64,000 bases of DNA from Bimastos eiseni (lineage: Eukaryota > Annelida > Clitellata > Crassiclitellata > Lumbricidae), in contig OY365812.1 of assembly GCA_959347315.1 (NCBI GenBank), positions 2,133,382-2,197,381 of the forward strand. Reading direction: 5' to 3'. Positions within the stretch are counted from its first letter, which is position 1; every line of letters starts with the position of its first letter. The translations under genes and the position numbers were made by a program. Under the pieces are notes generated by a model. It searched no databases and was not told where the DNA came from. It worked only from the letters and a program-made list of their open reading frames with translations. Below, in pieces: positions 22,847 through 35,959 of the stretch.

Positions 22847-23206
22847 GTTCGACAACATATTTCCACTCATCCAGAATCCAGATGCAACAATTCGTGCTTG
22901 ATGTCTTTATCTTTTAACTGACTCTAAACTTTAATTATTAGCTTCCTAGTCCACACAGACATACGATGAAGGCTCTGATCACGGTTTATAGCGAGATTAT
23001 GGATAACACACGTGTCGATGTTTTTGCGTTACGTACGTAGCCGTGGGCACGATTCTAATAAGAATTTCAGTCATGAAGAAACTTGTCGTAGCATTTATTA
23101 CGACCAAATTCCCTTCCCTCAAAGCAAATGTACGGGTCGATGCTAAACTAATTTGAAAACTTAGAATATTTTTATTTTACAAATCGGTTACTGAACACCA
23201 CCACGC

Positions 23207-26007
23207 AAAAATGAACTGGCTTCTGTCGTCATACATCATCAAGTCCCTTATTTCTGTCTCCTTAGCATATTCACCGCATTCGGCAACATTCTTCATGGAA
23301 CCGTTCGTCACTGACTATCTTATTGGTTTGGCGTCTCTGGTACTGTTCAACTTTAGTTCCAATCTTTGCGTTTTTCCAAATCCTGCATCGGTTAGAGCCT
23401 GTAGCCACTGTTAACAACCACTCCCACTCGCTTGTGGTGTGCCTCATCGCTCTGTCCTGGGCCCACTCCTCTTCAAACGTTACACGCATCAAGCATTATT
23501 AAGCCATCTATTTAATCAATAGAATTCTTTTCTGTTGAACTACATCTGTGCGTAGACGATGCCTAACCATATGTCCTTCTGCCTAGTTATTTGTCACCTC
23601 AATCGCCCAGTTTTGGTACACAATACGGGAAACCTAATCACTCAATTGAACAACCCCAACGAGTTGACGCAGCGCTTGTCAAAGTGCCACTAGGATTCCG
23701 AGGCGCCTTAGACGGTTGGAGATTACGATTACGATTACTAACACAGTTTACCATTGGCGCCAAGATTTTCCGTATTCGCGTCTGCTTACTACCATACCGA
23801 AATATGCTATGATTGACAAAAATATATGCATTCAAGCAACTTGCTAAGGGTGTGTGATCCAGTGGATCGAATAGAAAATAATCGAGCATTTGCATCAGGA
23901 GTGTGACTTGTGCTAAACTGGGGTATATAGTTTCTGGCTATGGTGGGATGGGCCTACACATTTTAGAAGAATTCTGATAATATTGTGTATGGATCTTCTG
24001 GGGATCTCTACACAAGATCGACGAAATCCTTTTTTCATAATGTAAAGCAATTTTTCTTTAAATCAGTCAATCGATCGATCGATCAATCAGTCAATCATTC
24101 AGTCAATCAATCAATCAATCAATCAATACAATTTCATATAGTGCCTCTTCGAGAAATCTACTCAGAGGCGCTCCCGGTCCAACCTCGGCCATTTAAGACA
24201 GTTTTTCAGAGTGGAGTAAAAATAGAGTAGAGAGTTCTTAGGTAAAAGTCGAAGATCCAATGGGAGGCTATTCCAAGCAGTTGGGCCCACAACCGAAAAA
24301 ACACGATACTGCATCGTATAGGTCATGGAGAAAGGGACATGAAGAAGACCCTCTGAGGCAGAGCGCAGGGTCGGCCAACATTTCTATTACCGGCAACAGG
24401 TCAGCAAAGCTCGCTAAAGTAAGTGCAGGGGTTGCACCACAAAGGCAGCGCCAGACAAGAAGAGAAATCCAAAATGCAATGCGCTGGGGAGTGGGTAACC
24501 AACGTAAAATATTCCGCATATTTAGGCCTACAAGCGGTCATGCGGCCTGTCCTGAAGATGCCCCCAATCGGGCGAGCACAAGACCGATAAACTCTCTCGG
24601 GCTGCCCAATCCTACCAGTTGGAACGCCAGCACACACATGTAAGGTAGAGCAGCAGTTAAGACAACTCGTGACGAAAGCGTGAGCAAGAGTAGTTGCAAA
24701 CCTAGCAGAGAGGGAACGGGAGACAACCAGAAGTTGACGCAACTAGTTAAAAGCAGCTGCGAGCTACCGAGTTAACATGCTGGGCGAAGGAGAGCTCTTT
24801 GTCAAGAATGACCCCAAATTCGCACACAGATGTGCCGAAAGTAAAGCAGGGAAAATCAGCAGAGAACGAACCTAAGCCAATCTTTGCCAGTTGTTGCCAA
24901 GTCCCAATCCAGATAAATGTACCACTGGCAGCAAAAGCCACGACACAGAGATCAGCTTATTCTCCAGCGCTAGAATGGACACAAGGTGGGAACTAGATGT
25001 CTACGAGTGGTGCGTTTTTGCTACCCGACCCGTACCCGTAACACAGGACCGTTACCGTATCTGTACTCCACCTGTACTCAATTTACTAACCGACCCGAAA
25101 ATGAAGCCGATGTAGAGGATGAGTACGGAACTTGAGGAGGAGAGGAAGAAGAGCAAAATGAGGAATAGGAACAGAAGGATGAAGGAAGAGGAGAGGCAGC
25201 GGACGGACAGAAGCAGAAGGGACAGCTGTACGAGTGGAGGATGAAGATGAATAGGAGAATGAAGATTAGGAAAAAATTTAGGAGGACGAAGAGGAAGAAT
25301 AAGAGGGAGAGAAACAGCTGTAGGAGGTGCAGGAAGTTGGAGTATGAGCAGAAATTTTGATGAGAAGGGAAAAAAGTAGAGTAGGACCAACAGAAGGAGT
25401 AGCAAGAAAGTGAGAAGAAAGAGGAATGACAATAATAGCAATTTAACACACATGGAAAGAGTAGGCGAAGCATTACATGCCGGTTTATTGTAGGCCTACT
25501 TTGATTTTGAATGTACCAGCTTGTCGATAAAAATAAGTAAGTCTTTGATGAGGCAAAATTCATCTATATATTTATCGGTGACATTGCAGTCGCAAAACTT
25601 TACATTGACACGGGTAAAACCGGCATGCCAGGACCCATAATTAGTCTACCCGAACCCGACCCAACCCGCAAGTCATGTACCCGTACCCTACCCGAACCCG
25701 AGGATACGGGTCAGGTACGGGCTTACCCGCAGACCCCTAGTGGGAACCCATTTCACGCAACTAGCCATAAGCATAATGTCGCTGCTACGTAGACCATGAA
25801 TGAGTCTACTACCAGAGGTTGTCACATGACTATCGGTATTCCTCCCAACTTACGTCTATATCGAATAATGCTTATCGTTGGCTAAAATACGTGCAGGTGA
25901 GCAACTTGCTTTGAATGTGTTATATGGAGTCTAACCCGGAAACGCTTGACTTCTCTCGTTTTCTGTAAACAGCATAACTTAGCGGTATAGCAGGTCTTAA
26001 TGGTACT
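23207..26007. mobile_element. Nested transposon block of unit 4
   Basis: Near-identical copy of 2345-5145, containing the + RT fragment (GVPHRSVLGPLLF at about 23,436-23,474) and the - strand CR1/L2-like fragment (about 24,152-24,941). It was duplicated with the host block, not inserted again, because both copies have the same junctions and the same internal damage. Confidence 0.75.
24994..25739. mobile_element. hAT-like non-autonomous DNA transposon, unit 4
   Basis: Copy of the unit 1 element with the same 8-bp duplication gtgggaac at 24,986-24,993 and 25,740-25,747. Confidence 0.8.
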
Positions 26008-26801
26008 GTAGAATCTGTGTACATACAGTCATGAAACCTTAAACAAGGAGGACCGTGATAAGTTTACTTTTGAAGTGGAAGTGTCGCGTTATTAGTTTTC
26101 AATTTCTAATTGGAATTCGAAGTAAAGCAGACAAGAAGCAGATTACAACGCAGCATACGTGTATAGCTTGTCAAGTCAAGTCAAGTCAAGTTATATACAA
26201 GAAAATGCCCAACCAATGGCTCAAAGTGAGAAACCCAAAAGGGCGTAAGCTCCGCTTACTAGGCCCCCAGTAGTTTTGAAATAACATAGATATGCAGACG
26301 GATATGGTAAAATATGCAGTACAATTAGAAATAAACATAGCTAATAAACTAAAATGCACACGATAAGGAATTAGTAAACCTGTGGGAGAACATGTATGCG
26401 AAGAAGCTTCATAAATTACCAATCACAATGGGTAGTGTTCCAAAAATTTGGTCTTGATCTTCGCGACAAACATTCATCCTGTAAGCACTTGATGTGACAC
26501 GATCTTCCTCAACCTGACTGTGACGTCAACATAAACAGCGGTTAACAGAGTCGCAACAATATGTGTTACAGGATCCACATCTCGCCTTCAGTTATCGAAT
26601 TTAAACTCATGAACTCTTAGGGAATTCGACTCCTCGTTCATGCTATGCATGTAATCATATTGCGATCTGTCTGTTTGAAAATTAATGAAAATCTTTATCT
26701 TTAGTTTGTGTAGATACGGGTGTACTGTTATAAGACGGATTAGGTTAGAAAGTTGGACCAGAGAAATTAATTATCGAGAACGTGAAAAAACACTCTTCAA
26801 G

Positions 26802-27150
26802 AGTTCCACTGCAGTTCCACTACAGTTCCACAATAGTTCCACTACAGTTCCACTACAATTCCACTACAGTTCCACTTCAGTTCCACTACAGTTCCACTAC
26901 AGTTCCACTTCAGTTACACTTCAGTTACTTTGCACTTACATTACAAGTACTTTACAGGTACTTCACAGTTACATTAAAGTTACTTCGCAGTTACTTCACA
27001 GTTACAATTAATAACATTTATGTTGCATTTGCATTACATCGACATTGCATTTACATCACGCTTACATTACGTTTACGTTACAGTTATGTTACATTCACAT
27101 TACATTCACATTCCAACTACACTCACATTACATTCACAATACTTTCACGA
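26802..27150. repeat. Short-period minisatellite, unit 4
   Basis: gttccactaca array followed by ttacattaca-like units, as in unit 1; truncated at its 3' end relative to unit 1. Confidence 0.85.
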
Positions 27151-29513
27151 TGCTATTCATGAAGCTCTAAATACGACATCTTTTAAATTTAGAAATTCAT
27201 TAGCTAGCCGCGAACAGTTATCTGAATTCACATTCCCAATATGCACACCTCAAAGCAAACCGAATTTGTACCTGAGAACAGTCAAGGAATTTGGAAAATT
27301 TTGTATCCTTTGGTCTTTTCCGATCATCATGTAGTAATAGTAACATGAACACATACAGTGTTGGCTATTAATGCCTATTATCTGCAAATATCCTGATTCC
27401 CGAATGAAAAACAATGGAGGCTGCAATAACCCTGTATTGACCCGATAATGAATAAATTTCTGCATCTTGGACACGATGCAAACGCATCGCAGAACATTGG
27501 CCTTAGTTTTTTGCCTACATATAAATAATACCGTATAATTACTACTGTGTGGGATCAGAGTGCCATGGGGCGTAACAGGTAATACGACGCCCACATCGCC
27601 ATATGTTTCTGACAACCCCACGCAACCGTCCCTAAACGCGATAATTATCCCTTATCAATAAAACCGACGCAGTGGCTCGAAGTTTATTTAATAAGAAAAC
27701 AGTATTAAAGCATTAAATTATGCAAATTCTGTTTTGCTTACAATGAACGCGTTGAAAATATTACGATTTATTACTCTGCATAAATTTCATCCTTCAGATA
27801 AGGAACCAATGATTATAGTGAACGCCACTGGTGAAATGTGTGGCCATGCAGAAGACAAAACCCGCCGCTTGTTGGCTCCTAGTTATTGAGATAAAGGCAG
27901 AAATAGGTGAGAGGGGACAGAAACACGAAAACTCGTTTTCTGGTTGGGCCCATATTGTTACAAATGAATATGTCTTCTTTCAATATCAAAAATTAAAAAA
28001 ATGTCGAATTCAAATAGTCAGTGGAAGAAAGATTACTTTTAATGCATGTGATGTCAAGATTTACAATTGCTAAGATATGCATGTTTTCGGAGGTGAACTA
28101 ACTGGATTTCATACGCCGACCTGTCATATTTTCCAAAGTAGCAAACAGTAGCATACGATACAGTGTGATTTATTTCATACGGAATGTAACCCTTTATTGC
28201 CCAGCAGAGTTGCGCAGTAATCGAGCAATGGCTGCTAAAGTTTTTGACGAAATGAACATTCCGACACTCTGACTTCGATTTTCTGAGTTGTCAAGAATAT
28301 ACTAATGAAAGAGTCAAACGAGTATAATTTAAGTCAGATAAAAGTTGCTTCGATTCTGTGAAAAGTGTTTTAATGCAGATGCATTGTAGAATATAATTTA
28401 ATAAAAAAAATATCAAAAACGACAAGTGATGGGTTTTGACCTCTGGTCTCACAATTAGTTCATCGAACTGTCAACGAAGGACGTGTGATCCAGTTTATTG
28501 ACCACAACAATGTCTCTGAAGCCGTCAACCTGAAACTAATGTTCCTTACCAGCTGTCTATCTGACTAAGAACCTCATCAGGGGTTTGTTTTCGATCATCT
28601 TTGCTCGAGGCGGGTTATGAAGTTATTATCCGGATCGATATTAATTGAGTCGATATATGTTTCCTGACAAATCAGGCCTCGTCGTCCCCGACATTAGTAC
28701 TCCGAAATCCGATGGCGTTGCAGCTCTGAAAACAAATGGAAATTGGAAAGGCACTGGAAATGAAAATTCACCCCAACTGATTCTCCAGTGATGATCAAGT
28801 TAGCAGTTGTGCTTCCTTTAAAAAACCTAGTTAAAAATGATCTGTATTGGCGTTGTAAATATTGTTTGTTAGTCAAGTAATAATAAGACGAGAATAAATA
28901 ATTATTTGAACTGAAAATAGATCTATCATTATTAATATAGCAGTCGCATATTTCACTGTTGTTGTTTTAATAACTTTATAAAAAGTTCTCTTGTCAATTG
29001 TCATCTTCTTTATGGCTGTAATCAGTTAAAATTACTAATATAAATGTCACACTGTCGATTAGAATGGATAATAAAATACGATCAGTAATTTACTGCTCTG
29101 CATGTTTGCAGCGTACGGAAAGACAGGGCGCTATAGAAGTGAATTGAGCTGGGACTGTTACATGAGACGTTAGGGCTTGTCATTATAGTGGTAAGCCATA
29201 TATATATATCAACTATGTGGAATTGACAATGGTGAACTGGGCTTCTTATGTTGATAATGGATGAGTTATTGGGGTCAGTAATCGGTACCGAGAGTCTTGT
29301 CCTTAGATCGCTCTTCTCTCAAATTGCCACCTGGAGCTACAATATTCACTAGACCGCATCCATTTGTTCTCCCAAAAAAGATAGCAAATTTTCATTCCTA
29401 GCATGTTACGTAGCCGTTAACTATTATTAATCTTATACTACTTTTGTTTAGTTTTATCGATTGTAAAAACAACTGCGCTTTGTCAGCTGGTATACTAGTA
29501 TATACTAGTAAAC
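27151..29513. other. Conserved spacer, unit 4
   Basis: Starts like unit 1 and becomes like units 2 and 3 from about 28,180. No gene supported. Confidence 0.6.
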
Positions 29514-29860
29514 GAGGATATTACTAGAATGGATTGGATTAGCATATAAGTGTGTCTAATGCATTTGGAGACCGGCTACAGTATCTCAGGATGATACTGA
29601 GGATAAAAAATATTGTTGACTACAATGTCCAAAAACACAGAGGAGAATCCTTCCTTCTCGATGGGGTTCGTCCAATGAGAGCACACACTTAAAATTATCC
29701 AGTCTGCTTTTGCTGCAATGGAGACTCGTGGCGCTTCGAGTATGTTCGAGGGAGAACCACTTCTTTCAGTTAGGATTCGTCTTGGAATAGCACAGTGAAC
29801 CCAACCCACAGATGATGATTGGCAGCGGCACTTTGCTGATCCAATTTTTGATACCAGAAA

Positions 29861-29923
29861 TGTTAGCCAATCAGAGGCCAATAAGAGTTTCTAAGCTCAT
29901 CCGTTCAAGATAAATAAAGAACG
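29861..29923 (+). promoter_or_regulatory. Promoter of EF-hand gene copy 5
   Basis: Two CCAAT boxes and GATAAATAAAG, as in copy 1. Confidence 0.55.
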
Positions 29924-30303
29924 CAGCAGGTGGAGAGTGAGAGGCATCTTAGTCGGCGTAATAGGTCAGACATCAAAGTTATTGGTTTGGAATTTCAGAA
30001 GAACTACGGTATGGCACGCCGAGACATAAGCAGCATTATTTTAAATTTAGCGTACTTTTCAGTGAAATAATCAGATTTGACAGATTTTCTTCCCAAGAAA
30101 AGGCACAATGCAATTCAAAATGGGCGTAAACAAGCAGTCTGATAAATAACAGATCTTTATGAATATAGTTACTGGAAGATGAATGACATTGTTGTCATCA
30201 CTGCCCATCGATTAGCAATATGCAATAGCCGAAGTAAATTTCCTTTCGTGAAATCAATTTAAGTGAAATTTCGCTTTCTTTGCATTTATAGGTTTACATC
30301 GAT

Positions 30304-32060
30304 ATGCTGCCGACTTGGAAAACCTTGCTCTTGAGGAATTTGTTGCTAATTGCAGCAATTGAAAGCCTCGATCTACTCAAAGCAGGTGATTTTGAATTTC
30401 AGTCACCAGAGTATATAATTATTATTGTGACAGGTAATGAATTCATTGATTACATCCGCATCAGTTAATTTCTTGCAGCGAAAATCTCCTGATAGATTGA
30501 ACAATCTTTCTTTCAGGAAGCAAATTTTGGTTGTGTCTGCAGAAGCTCTTTTAAATCTTCCAAATCTCGGGATCAGTCTTTTGTGGAACAAGAAGATGAA
30601 AACGATCTTTTCCAGATATGATTTCGACGGAGATGGCTCCGTAAGTCGGAAAGATTTTCAAAACATGGCAGAGAGATTTGCTAAAGTGGGGAGCTTCAAC
30701 CAAGTGGAAAAGGACACAATCGTCAAGAATTTCAATGACGCAAGTATTTTCCACAATGGTGTAATTAAATTTATTTTTAATTGTTGTACACACTGAACAG
30801 TATGGCACTAACTGACTATTAAGCATAGCGGTCGTTTATATGTCAGCGTAGGACTAAAAGAAAAGTACTTTGTATTAGTTTGGTGATTATTAGATTCTGT
30901 AAGGCATTAACTACGAAGCAAGCAATGCTGGGAGTACTCTCACGCTGGGACACAATGACATAATTATATTGTACTAGCTGGGGAATCCGGCGTTGCACGG
31001 GAAGAGATAGATTTTTGGCCGTGAAAAATATGAAGGCGGCGACAGCGGGATTCACCAACCCCTCTAATAAATGTCCCAGGTGTTCCCCGAGCGAACGGCG
31101 AAGGTTTCGAGTGAATAGCTGCAAAGGTGTGAAAATGCATAAATGGGATTGTGCATAAACACTGTGCGGACAAAGTACGTGTGAACTATGCAAACAGTGG
31201 CCAACTACTGCTACCTGTACGATATTTCCTAAACCGTAAAGGAAGAAGAGGTTTGGCAGACAGATATCGCATGCACAGGTAGGCAAATGTACAGGTGGTG
31301 TTTCGTCGACACGATCCTGGCAACTTAAAACAAACTTTCCTTGGGGGTTCTGAAACAGGCTTTTGTCTCTGGAGACTAGGAAGACGGCTGCCACGGACTT
31401 CACCAATCTCTCAACTGGGTGTTACAGGTATTCCCGAGCCAACGGTGAAGGTTTCGAGTCAATAGCTCTAAAACTGTGCAAATCCTCAGCTGGACAGAAG
31501 GACAGAAGCACACACAGCATCTTCTCCATAAATATAGAGATTGTATTCAATCTGATCACTTATAAAGCGCTTCTCACAGCATAAACCCTCCAGATTCGCT
31601 CCCAAATGACCTATTAAGACCTACGGAAAAAGTTCTTTTGGCCGTTCATGCTCTATAGGTAAGATTTTGCTTTAGCTACATCGATGGCAATGTGTTATTC
31701 CAGATTTTCTCGTTTTTCGCTGGAACAACAGATGACGTTTTGCTGACCGACGATCTATTGATAAAAACCATGACGAAACAAAGAGATAACCCTGCATTTA
31801 AGACGATGGTGCGCGATCTCCTGCTGAGTGTCTTCACCTCTGTGAAATTCGAGACGGCAGGCTACCTCAATTACAACGAGTTTCGTGGCATATTTGAAAT
31901 TTCCGGCTTCAAAGATGTCCTATTCACGAAGTTGGCTTTCGACTTGATGGATTCTGACCACGACGGGAAGATTAGCCAGGAGCAATTCACTCAGGCCCTT
32001 CTCGACTACATGACTTCAGATGATTTACTATCTACTGTGGTATTCGGGCTTCTGTTCTAA
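30304..32060 (+). CDS. Signal-peptide-bearing SCP-like EF-hand protein, copy 5
   Basis: Exons 30,304-30,385, 30,543-30,739 and 31,704-32,060; 211 residues. Closest to copy 2 (FSRYDFDGDGSVS, FFAGTTDDV, NEFRGIFEISG, VVFGLLF). The first base pair of exon 3 gives a split codon GAA, so residue 28, next to the expected leader cleavage site, is Glu instead of Gly; the acceptor CAG is unchanged. It reads GISLL where copy 2 has GVSLL. Intron 3 (30,740-31,703) has the GC donor GCAAGT and contains the same inserted element as copy 2. Confidence 0.86.
30959..31540. mobile_element. Insertion in intron 3 of copy 5
   Basis: Orthologous to 10,121-10,700 in copy 2, with the same boundaries and the same internal partial duplication. 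A long minus-strand reading frame across it is not conserved in copy 2 and is considered accidental. Confidence 0.6.
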
Positions 32061-32481
32061 GTTCGGCAACATATTTCCACTCATCCGGAATTCAGATGCA
32101 ACAATTCGTACTTGATGTCTTTATCTTTTAACTGACTCTAACCTTTTATTATTAGCCTCCTAGTCCACACAGACATACTATAAAGGCTCTGAGCACGGTG
32201 TGGCGAGATTATGGATAACACACGTGTCGATGTTTTTGCGTTACGTACGTAGCCGTGGGCACGATTCTAATAAGAATTTCAGTCATGAAGAAACTTGTCG
32301 TAGCATTTATTACGACCAAATTCCCTTCCCTCAAAGCAAATGTACGGGTCGATGCTAAACTAATTTGAAAACTTGGTATATTTTGATTTTACAAATCGGT
32401 TACTGAACACCACCACACAGAAATAAACATGCATCTAAGTAAATACAATAAATCGTCCCTCAAAGTTCAATAAATCATAAT

Positions 32482-32980
32482 AAATGTTAGAACTCTGTAA
32501 AGATTATTTCTTCATCCAGCGGTAGATGTCCTAACCTTTTGGCCAAGCAGAGTATCAGCATCAGATGTCTGCTAGAGAAGAATAGCTCACCTAACATGGG
32601 CCTTCGTGTATTCTTAACGTAATGCGAGATCAACAAGTGTCTTTATAGCTTTTCTCTCAATCGACTCTCCTTGACATCTCTGAGCCGCCTCTTTGGCTTA
32701 AAATCGCTCTTCTGAATAAGCTGATGCCCTGCTCTTAGCTTTTGAGCAGCGCGCTATTATTCTGGCAATGCCATTTGCTTCGTGTTTTTTGGGAAATTTG
32801 GATATTGTGGTTACAAAGTGAATATGATCATTAAGTGTTTACAATTAAGAAAAATAGAATGGATCCTACCTAGAGCACCTTCTAATAGCTTATAGTGAAA
32901 ATAATATAAGTAGCTTACGTTAAAAACTGCTCAATTTACCCACCCAACCTCAATCGTAATCTGACAGTTATTATTTAATA
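32482..32980. other. Unique DNA with LINE-tail-like segment
   Basis: No gene seen. About 32,700-32,765 (gaataagctgatgccctgc and the following tagcttttgagcagcg) resembles about 39,885-39,940 just after an L2/CR1-like LINE end, so this is probably the 3' tail of a related element. Confidence 0.45.
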
Positions 32981-33497
32981 CAGACAGACAGACAGACAGA
33001 CAGACAGGCGGACGGACGGACGGACGGACGAACTAACAGATAGACAGAAGGACGGACAGGTGGATGGACGGACGGACTGGCGGACGGACAGACGGACAGA
33101 CAGGTACATAGACGGACAGACGGACGGACACACGGACGGACGGAAGAACAGATAGTCAGGCAGACAGACGGACAAACAGACAGACGGACGAACGAACAGA
33201 TAGACAGAAGGATAAACAGATGGATAAACGGACGGACTGGCGGACGGACAGGCGGTCGGACAAAAGGACGGACATACGAGCAGACAGTTTTATTGGAAGC
33301 ATGGACAGATGGACAGACGGACAGAGAGACAGTAGGACAAACAGACGGGCTTGCGAACGCACGGACAGGCGGACAGATAGAAGACGGACAGACAGACGGA
33401 CGCACGAACAGACCAACAGTTAGACAGGCGGACTGACGGACGGACAAACGGACGGACGGCGGACGGCGGATAGACAGATGGACAGATGGACAGACTG
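32981..33497. repeat. GACA/GACG microsatellite
   Basis: About 0.5 kb of interspersed gaca, gacg and gata tetranucleotides. It creates long Ser/Cys/Val/Pro-rich reading frames on both strands that are artefacts of the repeat. Confidence 0.95.
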
Positions 33498-35860
33498 CGT
33501 CGACACCCTGAAATAGTATTTCCAGATGTTATGTATATCATTTTCGATTTATCGCTAGCGAACGACGAACTTCTTGCAAGGAACAGAGAACGCGTAGCTA
33601 TGTAACTAGGACAGTAGGCCTAACCAGTTGAAACCAAACGATAATGAACAGTCACATTATAGTAAGTATATTAGTCACTTAAGTCTCATCGCTACCTTAT
33701 CTGAATTTCTGTTCAGCCTGATTTACCAACAATCCATTTTTCACCATTGTTCAATAATTGATTTTATTACGTTCCTTGGATGGAAGTGTTCACATCAGCG
33801 ATTCTTTCATTGGCAATCACATTTTAATTCTGTAACATCTGCTTTCAACATAGCGAGATCTTCCGATTTCTATCGGCTTGTAAACATTTGCCGTGATATA
33901 AATGATGCTGGAATAGAAATTGGATGGGTAAAATTCTTCCAAAACAGATGCTATTTTAGATAAACATAATGCCTACTGAAATAAATGTTGGATCATTGAA
34001 AAGAATATTTGCCTAAATAGAATTTGAATTGACAAAAATGGTTCTTGCTGAACCAGAAGCTGAATTTGCAGACATTACTATTATCAATCCAACTTCTATT
34101 AAATCAGATTCAATGGGCGAAAAATAGAATTTGTTATCATTCGTTAGGCTCTTTGTCCATCAACCATTATTTAGTCGTCAATTATTTGTTGGTGAAATAT
34201 TTGTTGTAATTTAAAGCGTAGGCCGCAGAGAACTGATTTCCTGTGTGAAATTGTTGACAAGGGGCCAGTGGCGCCGGCATCGTTTAGAAAGTTGGGAAAA
34301 GAAAGGTTGTAATTTGTTTCCTCCTCTTTTTCCTGTTGATAATAACGTACGCATATAGAGGAATTGCACTGCTGCATGGACGCTCATGGACGCGTCCAGG
34401 CTCTGCTGGTCGAATAAGTGGCAGGACGGCGTCCAGCCTCGAAAATAAGTGCCTGGGCGCCATCCTTGACCGTCCAGGCACACTTTAAGACCTGTTTATA
34501 AATGAAGAACAACTCCCGAGCGGCAGATTAACAGAAGACATTGGTGGGAAGGAGAGGCGCATGGGAAGGGAAGAGGACATGTTTGGATTGCGCAATTAAT
34601 TGGCTTAAGACGACCCATATGACGCCACTGGTAAACGTTGACGTCAGATTTCATTAAACAGATGACTGGAGATTATTACGACAATTGTGTCGAAATAAAT
34701 TGCACGGAAATCGGAATTTATAAATAATTGTCATATTCCCCAGTCGTCTGTTCCAGGTGGTAGGGACCACAACAGAGAAGGCACGAAGCTGCAGCATAGC
34801 AGTGCGTAAGAATGTAACGCCGAGATGGCCCTGCGAAGCCAAACGCAGCGACCTTCGAGCGCTGATGGCAGTAGGGCGGCATTGCTCTTAATGCAGGCTA
34901 CACAAAACGAAGGGCGTAATTTGTCTAGAGCCTATCTGTTAAAATAATCTGGAACAGAAGAGTGACGATCAGGTTGCAGAAATGTAATTAGCCTAGTTCT
35001 AACTGTATAAAACAAATTGCTGGACGATGCAAAAACTGACGTAACTAACATCCAGTATGACACCTTTAAAACGTTCATTGGAATTTGTATAAATTTGAAA
35101 AACTGGGTAGAATATACATAGAATTTAAAAGCGCACCAGCTAACAAGCTCACAGGAGGTTCTTTCTTATGAAGCACTGAGAACTACACTATGAATGAATG
35201 CCGATCTTAAAAGCTTGGTTCTATTACGGACAAAATTTCCCTCGTAGTACATTGCTGTAACCTCGGTTCAACCACTCAAAGACGTTTCAATAACCCTACA
35301 CTTGAGGATTGCTGTTAGGAATGTAAGCGCCATATTTATACTGTCAGCCAACATTATTAACTGGCTTTGCGTTTCCTTGTAGGCGTCTTACATTTCTCCT
35401 ACCATCAAATATACATCGCCTTCTGGAATGGGGTTTGTTGAATTTTATTTTTTTAATTTCTACAAACATACATATTCGGAGTATGGAGAACAGTTGCGTC
35501 TATAGTAGTAATACTCTATATCGTAGCAATGAAAACACTAATGGCATTTTAGTAAAAAATCTCCAAAAAAGTAACCATCACCCGAAATCACTAATAATAT
35601 TACTCCATGTTTAGAAACCTCTAAATTGGTTGTTTAGTTGATTATATGAAATGAATTTTCGGTTTTATTTAGAACATAAGTTGTGTTTGAATGATGTGTC
35701 AAGTTGGATTGAAGTTAGCAGCACCGTTGAAATATCTATAAATTAACAGATTACAACTCTTTTAATCTCTTCTACAGCGCCCACAAAAGCGAAGTCGCGG
35801 GAACCAGCTTATTTAAAGGCGCTTGGTCAAAACAAAATCAATAGGCAGAGGTCAAACTCC
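33498..35860. other. Intergenic DNA
   Basis: No gene I can support. An open frame at 33,628-33,963 (111 codons) matches nothing I recognise. About 35,775-35,825 is one copy of a dispersed motif (agcgcccacaaaagc followed by ccagcttatt) also found near 4,060, 24,920 and 54,670. An AGGC microsatellite is at 35,868-35,895. Confidence 0.4.
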
Positions 35861-35959
35861 TGAGAGTCAGGCAGGCAGGCAGGCAGGCAGGCAGTCAGAC
35901 GGCTAAGGTGAGTGGCGTTTGGAGTTGAAACAGCGAGGGAGGGCGATCAGAAGGAATCA

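Larger units (their letters stand above)
20860..29513 (+). repeat. Tandem EF-hand gene unit 4 (8.7 kb)
   Basis: Counterpart of unit 1 including the complete transposon nest and ttccac minisatellite. Small deletions near 27,147 and 27,437 relative to unit 1. From about 28,180 its tail matches units 2 and 3 instead of unit 1 (for example tttattgcccag in place of taattgcacag). Confidence 0.9.
29514..32481 (+). repeat. Tandem EF-hand gene unit 5 (truncated)
   Basis: Counterpart of unit 2 at +20,838. Homology stops at about 32,481, where units 2 and 3 continue into the C-terminal exon remnant. Minisatellite and spacer are missing. The 5' part matches units 3 and 4 (for example ttggaatttcag) more than unit 2. 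Confidence 0.88.

Noticed and set aside
20860..29513. Whole array as an assembly duplication
   Set aside because: Copies differ by many substitutions, distinct insertions and indels, so at least most units are real. A collapsed or misjoined copy cannot be excluded without reads.
30843..31406. 187-codon minus-strand frame in intron 3 of copy 5
   Set aside because: Lies in the inserted element and is broken in the nearly identical copy 2.
32971..33541. Several long frames with Ser/Val/Cys/Pro repeats
   Set aside because: Products of the GACA/GACG microsatellite; open in several frames at once.
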